In this document: positions 27,475-36,440 of the stretch, in pieces
How the letters are laid out: every line of letters starts with the position of its first letter
Position numbering within the stretch: position 1 is the first letter of the stretch
NCBI RefSeq assembly: GCF_002885955.2
Contig: NZ_POQS01000001.1
Span: 55,063-98,530 of the forward strand
Direction: 5' to 3'
DNA length: 43,468 nucleotides
Source: Achromobacter pulmonis
Lineage (GTDB): Bacteria; Pseudomonadota; Gammaproteobacteria; Burkholderiales; Burkholderiaceae_B
Translations under genes and position numbers: made by a program
Notes under the pieces: generated by a model
Told to the model about the DNA's origin: nothing
Database searches by the model: none
The model's input: only the letters and a program-made list of their open reading frames with translations

Positions 27475-28986
27475 ATGAAACGCTTGACCTTGACCTTGGG
27501 CGCCAGCCTGCTGGCGCTGGCCGCCGGCGCGGCCGGCGCGCAGAACATGCGGATCGGCCTGCAGGAAGATCCCGACGTGCTGGACCCGCACCGCGCGCGC
27601 ACCTACGTCGGCCGCATCGTCTTCACCTCGCTGTGCGACAAGCTGATCGACATCGATCCCAAGCTGCAGTTCGTGCCGCAACTGGCCACCTCGTGGTCGT
27701 TCAGCCCCGACAACAAGGTGCTGACCTTCAAGCTGCGCCAGGACGCGCTGTTCCATGACGGCAGCAAGTTCGACGCCGCCGCGGCCAAGGCCAACCTCGA
27801 ACGCGCCATGAGCCTGCCGGACAGCCTGCGCAAGGGCGAGCTGGCCTCGGTCGAGAAGGTCGAGGCGCCGGACGCCGCCACGCTGGTGCTGACGCTGAAG
27901 AAACCCGACGCCACGCTGCTGGCGCAGCTGTCGGACCGCGCCGGCATGATGCTCTCGCCCAAGACCTTCACCGACGACGTGGCGGCGGTGGGGCGCAAGC
28001 CGGTGTGCTCGGGCCCGTACAAGTTTGTCGAGCGCATCCAGAACGACCGCATCGTGCTGGAGAAGTTCGACCAGTACTACGACGCCAAGGATTTCGCGTT
28101 CGAGCGCGTCACCTTCCTGCCCATTCCGGACACCACGGTGCGCCTGTCCAACCTGCGCGCCGGCGACCTGGACATGCTGGAGCGCCTGAACCCCTCCGAC
28201 GTGCCGCAGGTCAAGAACGACGCCAGCCTGACCTTCGCGCCGATAGCCGGCCTGGGCTTCCAGCAGTTCATGTTCAACGTGGCCAACGGCAAGCGCGCCG
28301 AGGACAATCCGTTCAAGAACAAGCTGGTGCGCCAGGCGTTCCAGTACGCCATCGACCGCAAGGCCATCAGCGAAGTCGCCGGCGGCGGCATTTTCGAGCC
28401 GGCCCAGCAGCCGTTCCCGCCGGCCAGCCCCTACCACAGCGACAAGTTCCCGCCGACCCAGCGCGACGTCGCCAAGTCCAAGGCCCTGCTCAAGCAGGCC
28501 GGCCTGGAACGGGTGAAGGCCGAACTCGTGTTCGGCAACAACACCACTACCTCGTCCATCGCCGAGATCGTCCAGGCCATGGCCGCCGAGGCCGGCTTCG
28601 ACCTGTCGCTGCGTCCCACCGAGTACGCGGCGCTGCAGAAAGAGGCGTCCGGCGGCAACTTCCAGATCGTGATGCTGGGCTGGTCGGGCCGGGTCGATCC
28701 GGACGGCAACATCCACGCCTTCGTCACCTGCAAGGGCGCGCTCAACGACGGCCATTACTGCAATCCGGAAGTGGACAAGCTGCTCAACGAGGCGCGCACC
28801 GTGCCCGACACGGCCAAGCGCAAGGCGATCTACGACCAGGCGCAGACCATCCTGCAGGACGAGCTGCCCGGGGTCTACAACTACTACCAGCCCTGGCCGT
28901 TCGCGCTGGCCAAGAAGGTCCAGGGCTTTACGCCCTATCCGGACGGCATGGTCCGTCTCAAGGGCGTGAGCTTCGCGAAGAAGTGA
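27475..28986 (+). CDS. gsiB: ABC importer solute-binding protein (DppA/GsiB family)
   Basis: This 503-residue protein is a family 5 extracellular solute-binding protein that captures peptides or glutathione in the periplasm. Residues 1-22 form a Sec signal peptide (LALAAGAAGA before QNMRIG). The mature part has ALFHDGSKFDAAAAKANLER, SGPYKFVERIQNDRIVLEKF and QAFQYAIDRKAISEVAGGG, all typical of the family. The length matches GsiB (about 512). The gene has GGGG about 10 bases before the ATG and is flanked by two strong intercistronic hairpins, which suggests higher expression than the membrane components. The symbol is tentative: it rests on the fused ATPase and ggt neighbours. Confidence 0.9.
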   Translation: MKRLTLTLGASLLALAAGAAGAQNMRIGLQEDPDVLDPHRARTYVGRIVFTSLCDKLIDIDPKLQFVPQLATSWSFSPDNKVLTFKLRQDALFHDGSKFDAAAAKANLERAMSLPDSLRKGELASVEKVEAPDAATLVLTLKKPDATLLAQLSDRAGMMLSPKTFTDDVAAVGRKPVCSGPYKFVERIQNDRIVLEKFDQYYDAKDFAFERVTFLPIPDTTVRLSNLRAGDLDMLERLNPSDVPQVKNDASLTFAPIAGLGFQQFMFNVANGKRAEDNPFKNKLVRQAFQYAIDRKAISEVAGGGIFEPAQQPFPPASPYHSDKFPPTQRDVAKSKALLKQAGLERVKAELVFGNNTTTSSIAEIVQAMAAEAGFDLSLRPTEYAALQKEASGGNFQIVMLGWSGRVDPDGNIHAFVTCKGALNDGHYCNPEVDKLLNEARTVPDTAKRKAIYDQAQTILQDELPGVYNYYQPWPFALAKKVQGFTPYPDGMVRLKGVSFAKK

Positions 28987-29016
28987 CCGCGGGGCGGCTG
29001 TCCGAGGCCGCCCGAG

Positions 29017-29039
29017 CCGGACGCGCAGCGCGCGTCCGG
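29017..29039 (+). other. Intercistronic hairpin after the binding-protein gene
   Basis: CCGGACGCGC (29017-29026) pairs perfectly with 29030-29039 across a 3-base loop, followed by TTATTCTTT. The moderate T content makes it a leaky terminator or attenuator between the solute-binding-protein and permease genes, and a likely 3' stabiliser of the binding-protein message. Confidence 0.7.
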
Positions 29040-29107
29040 TTATTCTTTGTGGCAGCCGCAAGCTCCGCGGCAAGCGCCTGCCGCTGCTCCCGTTTCCCGG
29101 TTTTCCT

Positions 29108-30052
29108 ATGCTCAAACTCATCCTGCGCCGCGTGATCGTCGCGATACCGACCTTGATACTGGTGTCGATGATCGTTTTCATGCTGCAAAAAATCCTGCCC
29201 GGCGATCCCGTGCTGACGCTGGCCGGAGAAGAACGCGACCCGGCCGTCCTGGACTACCTGCGCGAAAAATACCGGCTCAACGATCCGCTACCCGCGCAGT
29301 ACGCGGCCTGGGCCAGCCAGGTGCTGCAGGGCGACCTGGGCAAATCGCTGCGCACCGACGTGCCCGTCACCACGCTGATCGGCCAGAAGCTGCCCGTCAC
29401 CTTGCAACTGGCCGCGATGGCCATGTTCTTCGCGCTGCTGATCGGCATCCCCATGGGCATCCTGGCCGCCGTGCGCAAAGGCAAGCCCATCGAGATGGGC
29501 GCCAACATCGCGGCGCTGTCCGGCATGTCCATCCCCAATTTCTGGCTCGGCATCATTCTCATCATGGTGGTGTCGGTGCAGTGGCGGCTGCTGCCGGCCT
29601 CGGGCTACGTGTCGCCGTCCGAGGACTTCTGGCTCTCGATGAAGACCATGCTGATGCCCGCGCTGGTGCTGTCCACGGCGATCGCGGCCTACCTGATGCG
29701 CCATACCCGCTCGGCCATGCTGGAGGCGCTGTCGGCCGACTACGTGCGCACCGCACGCGCCAAGGGCGTGTCGCCGCGCAGCGTGGTGCTGCGCCACGCG
29801 CTGCGCAACGCGCTCATGCCCATCGTCACGCTGGTGACCCTGCTGTTCGGCGAACTGCTGGCCGGCGCCGTGCTGACCGAACAGGTCTTCACGATCCCGG
29901 GATTCGGCAAGCTGGTGGTCGACGCGGTCTTCACGCGCGACTACGCGGTGGTGCAGGGCGTGGTGCTCTGCGTCGCGGTGGGCTTCATCGTGATGAACCT
30001 GCTGGCCGACATCCTGTACATCCTGGTCAATCCCCGCCTGAGGCACTCATGA
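29108..30052 (+). CDS. gsiC: ABC importer permease (DppB/GsiC family)
   Basis: This 314-residue inner-membrane permease is one half of the translocation channel. It begins [20 protein letters not shown], has a hydrophilic [20 protein letters not shown] region and about six membrane segments, and carries the EAA-type coupling loop [20 protein letters not shown] near residues 215-240, the contact for the ATPase. The length agrees with GsiC/DppB. It ends in an ATGA overlap with the next permease gene, and is 121 bp after the binding-protein gene, behind a hairpin. Confidence 0.94.
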   Translation: MLKLILRRVIVAIPTLILVSMIVFMLQKILPGDPVLTLAGEERDPAVLDYLREKYRLNDPLPAQYAAWASQVLQGDLGKSLRTDVPVTTLIGQKLPVTLQLAAMAMFFALLIGIPMGILAAVRKGKPIEMGANIAALSGMSIPNFWLGIILIMVVSVQWRLLPASGYVSPSEDFWLSMKTMLMPALVLSTAIAAYLMRHTRSAMLEALSADYVRTARAKGVSPRSVVLRHALRNALMPIVTLVTLLFGELLAGAVLTEQVFTIPGFGKLVVDAVFTRDYAVVQGVVLCVAVGFIVMNLLADILYILVNPRLRHS

Positions 30053-30927
30053 GCGCATTTCCTGCAACGGCCGCAGCCGTCACGCCGCCCCGCAGCCGCA
30101 ATCGCGCCTGGGCCAAGTTCAAACGCAACCGCATCGCCATGCTGGGCCTGGGCATCGTGCTGGTGTTCGTGGCGCTGGCCGCGCTGGCGCCGCTGATCGC
30201 CAGCCACGATCCGTTCCAGACCAGCTTCACCACCATCCGCAAGGCGCCGTCGGCGGCCTACTGGCTGGGCACCGACGAGCTGGGCCGCGACATCTTCAGC
30301 CGCATGGTCTACGGCGCGCGCGCCTCGCTCATGGCGGGCCTGGTGTCGGTGCTGATCGCCCTGGTCGCGGGCGTGTCGTTCGGCCTGGCCGCCGGCTATT
30401 TCGGGGGCTGGACCGACAGCGTCATCTCGCGCGCCACCGAGGCGCTGCTGGCCATTCCCTTCCTGATCCTGGCCATCGCGCTGGCGGCCTTTCTCGGCCC
30501 CAGCCTGACCAACGCCATGATCGCCATCGGCGTGTCGGCCGCGCCCAAGTTCATCCGCCTGACGCGCGGGCAGGTGCTGGCCGTCAAGAACGAGGACTAC
30601 GTGCAGAGCGCCCGCGCGCTGGGCGCCTCCGACCTGCGCATCATCGCCCGGCACGTGTTTCCCAACGTCATGCCGCCGCTGATCGTGCAGGCCACGATCA
30701 CCATCGCCACCGCCATCATCGCCGAGGCCAGCCTGTCCTTCCTGGGCCTGGGCCTGCAGCCGCCCAACCCGTCCTGGGGTTCGATGCTCAACACGGCCAA
30801 GAACTTCATGACCCAGGCGCCGTGGATGTCCATCTTCCCCGGGTCGGCCATTTTCCTCGCGGTGCTGGGCTTCAACCTGCTGGGCGACGGGCTGCGCGAC
30901 GCGCTCGATCCGCGCCAGGACAAGTAA
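30049..30927 (+). CDS. gsiD: ABC importer permease (DppC/GsiD family)
   Basis: This 292-residue permease is the second half of the channel. After a short cytoplasmic N-terminus with [20 protein letters not shown] come about six membrane segments and the typical [20 protein letters not shown] motif. The EAA loop reads [20 protein letters not shown], followed by [19 protein letters not shown] 30049 overlaps the gsiC stop by four bases, so the frame starting at 29047 is not used. It is followed 5 bp later by the fused ATPase gene. Confidence 0.95.
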   Translation: MSAFPATAAAVTPPRSRNRAWAKFKRNRIAMLGLGIVLVFVALAALAPLIASHDPFQTSFTTIRKAPSAAYWLGTDELGRDIFSRMVYGARASLMAGLVSVLIALVAGVSFGLAAGYFGGWTDSVISRATEALLAIPFLILAIALAAFLGPSLTNAMIAIGVSAAPKFIRLTRGQVLAVKNEDYVQSARALGASDLRIIARHVFPNVMPPLIVQATITIATAIIAEASLSFLGLGLQPPNPSWGSMLNTAKNFMTQAPWMSIFPGSAIFLAVLGFNLLGDGLRDALDPRQDK

Positions 30928-30932
30928 TCGAT

Positions 30933-32798
30933 ATGGCAACCATGGACCCCAAACGCGTCGTCCAGGTCAACGACCTGACCGTGCGCTTCAAGACCCCCGA
31001 GCGCACCGTGGAAGCGGTGCGCAGCGTCTCCTTCCACGTCGACCGCGGCGAAACCCTGGCCATCGTCGGCGAGTCCGGATCGGGCAAGTCCGTCACCTCG
31101 CTGGCGCTGATGCGCCTGGTGGAATACGGCGGCGGGCGCATCGTCAACGGCGGCATGCTGCTGCGCCGGCGCAACGGCGAGGTGCTGGACCTGCTCAACG
31201 CCCCGGATTCGCTGCTGCAGCGCGTGCGCGGCGCGGACGTGGCGATGATCTTCCAGGAGCCGATGACCTCGCTCAATCCCAGCTTCACGGCCGGCAGCCA
31301 GATCGCCGAGGCGCTGCAGCTGCACCAGGGCCTGGACGCGGCCGCGGCGCGCGCCGAGACCCTGCGCATGCTGGAGCGCGTGCGCATCCCGGAGGCCCGC
31401 GCCATCCTGGACCGCTATCCGCACCAGCTGTCCGGCGGCATGCGCCAGCGCGTCATGATCGCGATGGCGCTTTCGTGCAAGCCGCAGCTGCTGATCGCCG
31501 ACGAGCCCACCACGGCCCTGGACGTCACCATCCAGGCCCAGATCCTGCAGCTCATCCGCCAGCTTCAGGAAGAAATGGACATGGGGGTCATCTTCATCAC
31601 CCACGACATGGGCGTGGTGGCCGAGGTCGCCGACCGCGTGCTGGTCATGTACCGCGGCGACAAGGTGGAAGAGGGCGGTTCGGACGAGGTCTTCGCGCGC
31701 CCGCAGCACGCCTACACGCGCGCGCTGCTGTCGGCCGTGCCGCGCCTGGGCGCCATGCAGGGCACCGACGAGCCCGCGCCGTTCCCGCTGTTGCGCGTGG
31801 ACGCGCCGGCGCCGGAACCCGCCGCGAGCCAGCCGGTTGCGGCGGCCTCCACCGTGCGCCGCGACAACGGCCCGGTGCTGAAAGTGCGCAACCTGACCAC
31901 CAGCTTCGACATCACCGGCGGCATATTCGGCCGGGTCCAGAAACGCGTGCACGCCGTGGAGAAAGTCAGCTTCGACCTATATCCCGGCGAAACCCTGTCG
32001 CTGGTGGGCGAATCCGGCTGCGGCAAGACCACCACCGGCCGTTCGCTGCTGCAGCTGGTCAAGAGCAAGAGCGGCTCCATCGAGTTCGACGGCCAGAACA
32101 TCGGCGCGCTGCGCGGCGGCGCCATGCAGACGCTGCGCCGCCACATCCAGTTCATCTTCCAGGACCCGTTCGCCTCGCTCGATCCGCGCATGACGGTGGG
32201 CTATTCCATCATGGAGCCGCTGCTGATCCACGGCGTGGCGCGCGGCCGGCAAGCGCAGGACCGGGTGCGCTGGCTGATGGACAAATGCGGGCTGCTGCCC
32301 GAGATGATCGACCGCTATCCGCACGAGTTCTCCGGCGGCCAGCGCCAGCGCATCTGCATCGCGCGCGCCCTGGCGCTCAACCCCAAGGTCGTGATCGCCG
32401 ACGAATCCGTCTCGGCGCTGGACGTCTCCATCCAGGCTCAGATCGTCAACCTGCTGCTCGACCTGCAGCGCGAGCTGGGCGTGTCGTTCCTGTTCATCTC
32501 GCATGACATGGCCGTGGTCGAACGCGTCAGCCACCGGGTGGCCGTCATGTACCTGGGCCAGATCGTCGAAATCGGCCCGCGCCGCGCCATCTTCGAGAAC
32601 CCGCAGCATCCCTACACCAGGAAGCTCATGGCGGCCGTACCCATCGCCGATCCCCAGCGCCGCCACCGCGAGCGCTCGCTGCTGGTCGACGAAATCCCCA
32701 GCCCGGTGCGCAAGCTGGGCGACGACCCGCTGGTCCGGCCGCTGGTGGCGGTGGGCGAGGGGCATTTCGTGGCGCAGCATCCGGTAGGAGTGTATTGA
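30933..32798 (+). CDS. gsiA: Fused double ABC ATPase of the importer (GsiA-like)
   Basis: This 621-residue protein joins two ATPase domains that are separate (DppD, DppF) in most peptide importers. Domain 1 has Walker A GESGSGKS from Gly46, signature LSGGMRQRV and Walker [14 protein letters not shown]. Domain 2 has Walker A GESGCGKT from Gly359, signature FSGGQRQRI and Walker [14 protein letters not shown]. Each is followed by an oligopeptide-type C-terminal tail ([28 protein letters not shown]). The fusion and the length match GsiA, the glutathione importer ATPase, which supports a glutathione or gamma-glutamyl substrate given the neighbouring transferase. Start ATG 30933; the frame upstream overlaps gsiD. 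Confidence 0.95.
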   Translation: MATMDPKRVVQVNDLTVRFKTPERTVEAVRSVSFHVDRGETLAIVGESGSGKSVTSLALMRLVEYGGGRIVNGGMLLRRRNGEVLDLLNAPDSLLQRVRGADVAMIFQEPMTSLNPSFTAGSQIAEALQLHQGLDAAAARAETLRMLERVRIPEARAILDRYPHQLSGGMRQRVMIAMALSCKPQLLIADEPTTALDVTIQAQILQLIRQLQEEMDMGVIFITHDMGVVAEVADRVLVMYRGDKVEEGGSDEVFARPQHAYTRALLSAVPRLGAMQGTDEPAPFPLLRVDAPAPEPAASQPVAAASTVRRDNGPVLKVRNLTTSFDITGGIFGRVQKRVHAVEKVSFDLYPGETLSLVGESGCGKTTTGRSLLQLVKSKSGSIEFDGQNIGALRGGAMQTLRRHIQFIFQDPFASLDPRMTVGYSIMEPLLIHGVARGRQAQDRVRWLMDKCGLLPEMIDRYPHEFSGGQRQRICIARALALNPKVVIADESVSALDVSIQAQIVNLLLDLQRELGVSFLFISHDMAVVERVSHRVAVMYLGQIVEIGPRRAIFENPQHPYTRKLMAAVPIADPQRRHRERSLLVDEIPSPVRKLGDDPLVRPLVAVGEGHFVAQHPVGVY

Positions 32799-32835
32799 GG
32801 CATGGGCGTATGCCAGTCCACCAAGGAGCCATACC

Positions 32836-33234
32836 GTGTTTTCCCACGTATTCGTCGGCGTCACCGACTTCGAGCGCGCGCTGGGCTTCTACACCGCGCT
32901 GATGGACACTCTGGGGCTGGAGCTGCGATTCCTGGACCGGCACCGCCCCTGGGCGGGATGGCATAGCGCGGGCGGCCAGCGTCCGTACTTCGTGATCTGC
33001 CGGCCGTACGATGGCCGGGCGCCGCATCCCGGCAACGGGCAGATGACGGCTTTCATGGCGCCATCGCGAGAAGCCGTGCGCCAGGCGCACCGGGCCGCGC
33101 TCGAACACGGCGGCCGCTGCGAGGGCCCCCCGGGCCTGCGGCCGCAATATCACGCCAACTACTATGGCGCGTACTTCCGCGACCCGGACGGCAACAAGCT
33201 GTGCGTCGCCTGCCACGGGCCGGCGGAGGACTGA
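32836..33234 (+). CDS. VOC (glyoxalase/bleomycin-resistance) family protein
   Basis: This 132-residue protein has one vicinal-oxygen-chelate fold made of two beta-alpha-beta-beta-beta units. It opens MFSHVFVGVTDFERALGFYT with His4 as a likely metal ligand, and ends YYGAYFRDPDGNKLCVACHG. The glutamate usually found after DPDGN is replaced here (KLC), so metal binding may differ from glyoxalase I. The start is GTG 32836, supported by AAGGAG 7 bases upstream. It is 37 bp after the ATPase gene and may be the last gene of the importer operon; a role on a glutathione adduct would fit but is inference. It converges with the LysE gene. Confidence 0.88.
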   Translation: MFSHVFVGVTDFERALGFYTALMDTLGLELRFLDRHRPWAGWHSAGGQRPYFVICRPYDGRAPHPGNGQMTAFMAPSREAVRQAHRAALEHGGRCEGPPGLRPQYHANYYGAYFRDPDGNKLCVACHGPAED

Positions 33235-33243
33235 CGCGCGCCC

Positions 33244-33894
33244 TCAGCGCTTCTCCAGCGCCAGCTTTAATCCGAACGCGATGAAGACCGCGCCCGTCAT
33301 GCGGTCCAGGCCGCGCATCACGGCCGGCCGCGACAGCCAGCGCGCCAGCGGCCGGGTCGCGGCCACCAGCAGGGCGAACCACAGCACGCCCAGCACGGCG
33401 TGGATCGCGGCCAGCAGTAGGCTGAAGCGCAGCACGTCGGCGCCCGCGGGGATGAACTGCGGCAAAAAAGTGATGTAGAAAATCCCGACCTTGGGATTGA
33501 GCACGTTGGTCAGGCAGCCGCGCACGAACCAGCCGCCGGCGCTGGCCGCCGGGGCCGACGCCGGCGCGGCCCGCAGTCCGGCTTCGGCGATGCCGCCGCC
33601 GCGCCTGAAGCTGCCCCACAGCAGCCGCAGCCCGAGGTAGCACAGGTACAGCGCCGCGCAGATGCGCAGCGTGTCGTAGGCCAGGCTGGAGACCAGCAGC
33701 AGCGAGCCCAGCCCGAAGGCGGCGACCGCGCCCCAGACCAGGCAGCCCGTGGCCACGCCCAGGCCCGCCATGAAGGCCCGCCGGCCGCCCTCGACGGCGG
33801 CGGTGCGCAGCACCAGCGCGCTGTCCATGCCGGGGGTGACGGTCAGGATGGCGGCGGCCAGGGTGAAGGCGAGCAGGGCGGCGGTGGCGGTCAT
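33244..33894 (-). CDS. LysE/RhtB-family amino-acid exporter
   Basis: This 216-residue inner-membrane protein belongs to the LysE/RhtB family, which exports amino acids or small metabolites. It starts MTATAALLAFTLAAAILTVT and has the signature TPGMDSALVLRTAAVEGGRR, FMAGLGVATGCLVW, and six hydrophobic segments; NPKVGIFYITFLPQFI is the conserved motif before the fourth segment. The start at ATG 33894 gives the normal length (about 205-215); the longer frame to 33981 adds an Arg/Pro-rich, non-membrane stretch. The substrate cannot be predicted. It stands alone, divergent from yaeQ. Confidence 0.92.
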   Translation of the reverse strand: MTATAALLAFTLAAAILTVTPGMDSALVLRTAAVEGGRRAFMAGLGVATGCLVWGAVAAFGLGSLLLVSSLAYDTLRICAALYLCYLGLRLLWGSFRRGGGIAEAGLRAAPASAPAASAGGWFVRGCLTNVLNPKVGIFYITFLPQFIPAGADVLRFSLLLAAIHAVLGVLWFALLVAATRPLARWLSRPAVMRGLDRMTGAVFIAFGLKLALEKR

Positions 33895-34022
33895 GGGCGG
33901 CTCGGAAGGAAGCGGGCGGCGGGCGCCGCGGCAAAAGCCAGTGTAGCGCCGCCGCGGGCGCGCGCCCGCAGGCGGTATCATGGCGGCCTTCAGTCATACG
34001 CTTCATTCAACGGATTCCCGCC

Positions 34023-34559
34023 ATGGCCCTGCGCGCCACGATCTACAAGGCCGAACTCAACGTCGCCGACACCGACCGCCACTATTACGGCAGCCATGCG
34101 CTGACGGTGGCCCGCCACCCCTCCGAGACCGACGAGCGCATGATGGTGCGCCTGGTTGCCTTCGCCCTGCATGCGCAGGAGGACCTGAGCTTCACCAAGG
34201 GCCTGAGCGAGACCGACGAACCCGACCTGTGGGCCAAGGACCTGACCGGCGCGGTCAAGCTGTGGATCGAAGTCGGCCAGCCGGAAGAGCGCCGCATCCT
34301 GCGGGCCTGCGGCCGCGCCGAAGAGGTGATCGTCTACTGCTACGGCGGCTCGGCCAGCAAGATCTGGTGGGACGGCGTCAAGAACAAGCTGGAGCGCACC
34401 CGCAATCTGAAGGTCGTCAACCTGCCATCGGATCAGGCCAAGGCCCTGGCCAGGCTGGCCGAGCGCACCATGCAGCTCAACGCCAATATCTCGGACGGCG
34501 TGGTGTACTTCTCGGCCGACAAGGGCGAAGTCAGCATCGAGCCGGAAGTCTGGCGTTAA
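34023..34559 (+). CDS. yaeQ: YaeQ family protein
   Basis: This 178-residue cytoplasmic protein matches the YaeQ family over its whole length. The N-terminus MALRATIYKAELNVADTDRH is the family hallmark, followed by TVARHPSETDERMMVRLVAF, the central WAKDLTGAVKLWIEVGQPEE and VIVYCYGGSASKIWW. The fold is nuclease-like (PD-(D/E)XK superfamily), with Glu36 (SETDERM), Asp and Lys residues that could form the site, but the cellular role is not established. It stands as a single gene; a GC-rich hairpin without a T run (34571-34586) follows it. Confidence 0.94.
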   Translation: MALRATIYKAELNVADTDRHYYGSHALTVARHPSETDERMMVRLVAFALHAQEDLSFTKGLSETDEPDLWAKDLTGAVKLWIEVGQPEERRILRACGRAEEVIVYCYGGSASKIWWDGVKNKLERTRNLKVVNLPSDQAKALARLAERTMQLNANISDGVVYFSADKGEVSIEPEVWR

Positions 34560-34570
34560 CGACGTTCCCC

Positions 34571-34586
34571 GCCCCGCGGACGGGGC
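34571..34586 (+). other. Short GC hairpin after yaeQ
   Basis: GCCCCG (34571-34576) and CGGGGC (34581-34586) pair around the tetraloop CGGA, 12 bases after the yaeQ stop. There is no T run, so termination strength is doubtful. Confidence 0.35.
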
Positions 34587-34623
34587 CATCGCGGCGCGAA
34601 CGGCGCAACGTGTAAAACAATGC

Positions 34624-34650
34624 CATTTTGGTGCTGGACGTGACAAAATG
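34624..34650. promoter_or_regulatory. Inverted repeat upstream of the diguanylate cyclase gene
   Basis: CATTTTG (34624-34630) is repeated in inverse orientation as CAAAATG (34644-34650) with a 13-base spacer, ending 17 bases before the ATG at 34668. It stands out in an otherwise GC-rich gap and may be an operator for the cyclase gene. Confidence 0.3.
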
Positions 34651-34667
34651 TCATCCGCGGCCGGCAC

Positions 34668-36410
34668 ATGACCGCGTCGATGAACTTGCTGCGATGGTCC
34701 GAAATGCCTGCTACAGGTGATTTTCCTTGCGCACCTGGTCCCGCGCCCGCCGCCGGCACGGGCAAGGCGCAGCCCGAGCCGGACGGCCCGCTGGACCGGC
34801 TCGCCCGGCTGGCCCGGCGCCAGTTCGGCGTGGACATGGTGCTGGTGGCCTGCAGCGACGCCGACGGCCTCTGGCAGGCCCAGGCCGGCGCGCCGCCCGC
34901 GGCCGCACAACCCGCTTTCGCCGCAGAATGCCCGCTGTTGGACGAGGATGGCCGCCAGATGGGCACGTTCCGGCTGCTGCATGGGCAGGCCCGCGAATTC
35001 GGCCCGCAAGACCGCCAGTCCCTGGAAGACTACGCCGCGCTGGCGGCCGCGGCGGTCGAAAAGCGCCGGGCGCTGGCCGCCGAACGGGCGGCCGAAGACA
35101 GCTGGCGCGTAGAGGCCCGCAACCTGTCGATGGCTGTGGCCGGCAGCGGCACCGGCGTCTGGGACCGCAATGTCGTGACCGGCGAGATCACGTATTCGGC
35201 CGGCTGGAAAGCGCTGCTGGGCTACGGCGAATCCGAACTCACCAACCGCATCGAGGATGCGTACAAGCGCCTGCACCCCGACGACGCCGACTACGTGCGC
35301 GCGGCCATGCAGGCGCATTTCGAGGGCAAGACCGAAAGCTACGAGGTCGAGCACCGCATCCTCTGCAAGGACGGCAGCTACAAATGGATCTGCAGCCGCG
35401 GCAAGGTCGTCAGCCGCGACGCGCAGGGCCGGGCCCTGCGCATGATGGGAACCACCACCGACATCAGCGCCATGCGGGCCATGTCGGAGCGGCTGCAGCG
35501 CACGGCCGACCTGCTGGTGAACCTGACCGACGCCGTGCCCGGCATGGTGTTCCAGTGCGGCCAGCGGTCCGAGGGCGGACCGGCGCGCTTTCTCTACGTC
35601 AGCGCAGGCATCTGGGACATGTTCGAACTGACGCCCCAGGACGTCCAGGAAGGCGCGGCCGCCATCGAGCAGCGCGTCCACCCCGACGACCTGCCCTCCT
35701 ACCACGCTTCGCTGCAGGCCGCCGCCGCCGCCCGCACGCACTGGCACCAGGAGTTCCGGGTCTGCCTGCCGCGCCAGGGCCTGCGCTGGCGCCAGGGCGA
35801 CGCCAGCCCGCGCACCGCGCCCGACGGCTCGGTGGTCTGGCACGGCTTCGTCACCGACATCACCGACCGCAAGCGCGCCGATTTCGAGCTGCGCGAACTG
35901 GCCGCCACCGACGCCCTGACCACCTTGCCCAACCGCCGCCACTTCATGTCGCGCATCGAGGCGGAGCTGGCCCGGATCAAGCGGCAGAACAGCGATTGCG
36001 CCGCCGTCCTGATGTGCGACCTGGATCATTTCAAGCAGATCAACGACACCTGGGGCCATGCGATCGGCGACGGCGTGCTGCGCCACTTCGCCAATACGCT
36101 GCGCGGCCAGCTGCGGGCCGTGGATCTGGTGGGGCGCATAGGCGGCGAGGAGTTCGCCGTGGTGCTGCCCGATACCGACATGGAGCGCGCCCACGCCTTC
36201 GCCGCGCGGGTGCAGCAGCGCATCGCCGACGCCCCGTTTCAGGCCGGCGGGCGGCACATTCCGCTGACCGTCAGCATCGGCATATCCACCATGCACACCA
36301 TGGACGAAGCCGCCGAACTGGCGCTGAGCCGCAGCGATCGCGCGCTCTACAACGCCAAGCAGCTCGGGCGCAACCGCATCGAATCCGCGCCCTCGGTGTT
36401 TTCGCGATAG
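34668..36410 (+). CDS. Diguanylate cyclase with GAF and two PAS sensor domains
   Basis: Diguanylate cyclases make c-di-GMP from two GTP. The 580-residue soluble protein has an N-terminal GAF-like region (about 40-145), a PAS domain with PAC motif (about 155-275; EDAYKRLHPDDADYV, EVEHRILCKDGSYKWICSRG), a second PAS (about 285-410; QRVHPDDLPSYHASLQ) and a GGDEF domain (about 415-575). The active-site motif is intact, GGEEF at 492-496, and an inhibitory I-site RAVD sits five residues before it. There is no EAL domain. No membrane segment is seen, so it senses a cytoplasmic signal or ligand. ATG 34668 or 34680 may be the start; neither has a clear ribosome site. Confidence 0.94.
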   Translation: MTASMNLLRWSEMPATGDFPCAPGPAPAAGTGKAQPEPDGPLDRLARLARRQFGVDMVLVACSDADGLWQAQAGAPPAAAQPAFAAECPLLDEDGRQMGTFRLLHGQAREFGPQDRQSLEDYAALAAAAVEKRRALAAERAAEDSWRVEARNLSMAVAGSGTGVWDRNVVTGEITYSAGWKALLGYGESELTNRIEDAYKRLHPDDADYVRAAMQAHFEGKTESYEVEHRILCKDGSYKWICSRGKVVSRDAQGRALRMMGTTTDISAMRAMSERLQRTADLLVNLTDAVPGMVFQCGQRSEGGPARFLYVSAGIWDMFELTPQDVQEGAAAIEQRVHPDDLPSYHASLQAAAAARTHWHQEFRVCLPRQGLRWRQGDASPRTAPDGSVVWHGFVTDITDRKRADFELRELAATDALTTLPNRRHFMSRIEAELARIKRQNSDCAAVLMCDLDHFKQINDTWGHAIGDGVLRHFANTLRGQLRAVDLVGRIGGEEFAVVLPDTDMERAHAFAARVQQRIADAPFQAGGRHIPLTVSIGISTMHTMDEAAELALSRSDRALYNAKQLGRNRIESAPSVFSR

Positions 36411-36440
36411 CGCCGGGTGCGCCTCAGCGCGCGCCCGGCG
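36411..36440. terminator. Imperfect hairpin between convergent cyclase and ubiC genes
   Basis: CGCCGGG (36411-36417) pairs with CCCGGCG (36434-36440), and inner GCGC bases can extend the stem. It begins directly after the cyclase stop and covers the last codons of ubiC. No T run is present. Confidence 0.35.

Noticed and set aside
25732..29181. Uninterrupted minus-strand reading frame of 1149 codons opposite ggt and the binding-protein gene
   Set aside because: It is the antisense shadow of two well-supported genes in GC-rich DNA; its product is low-complexity (His, Gln, Val, Gly rich) and matches no family.
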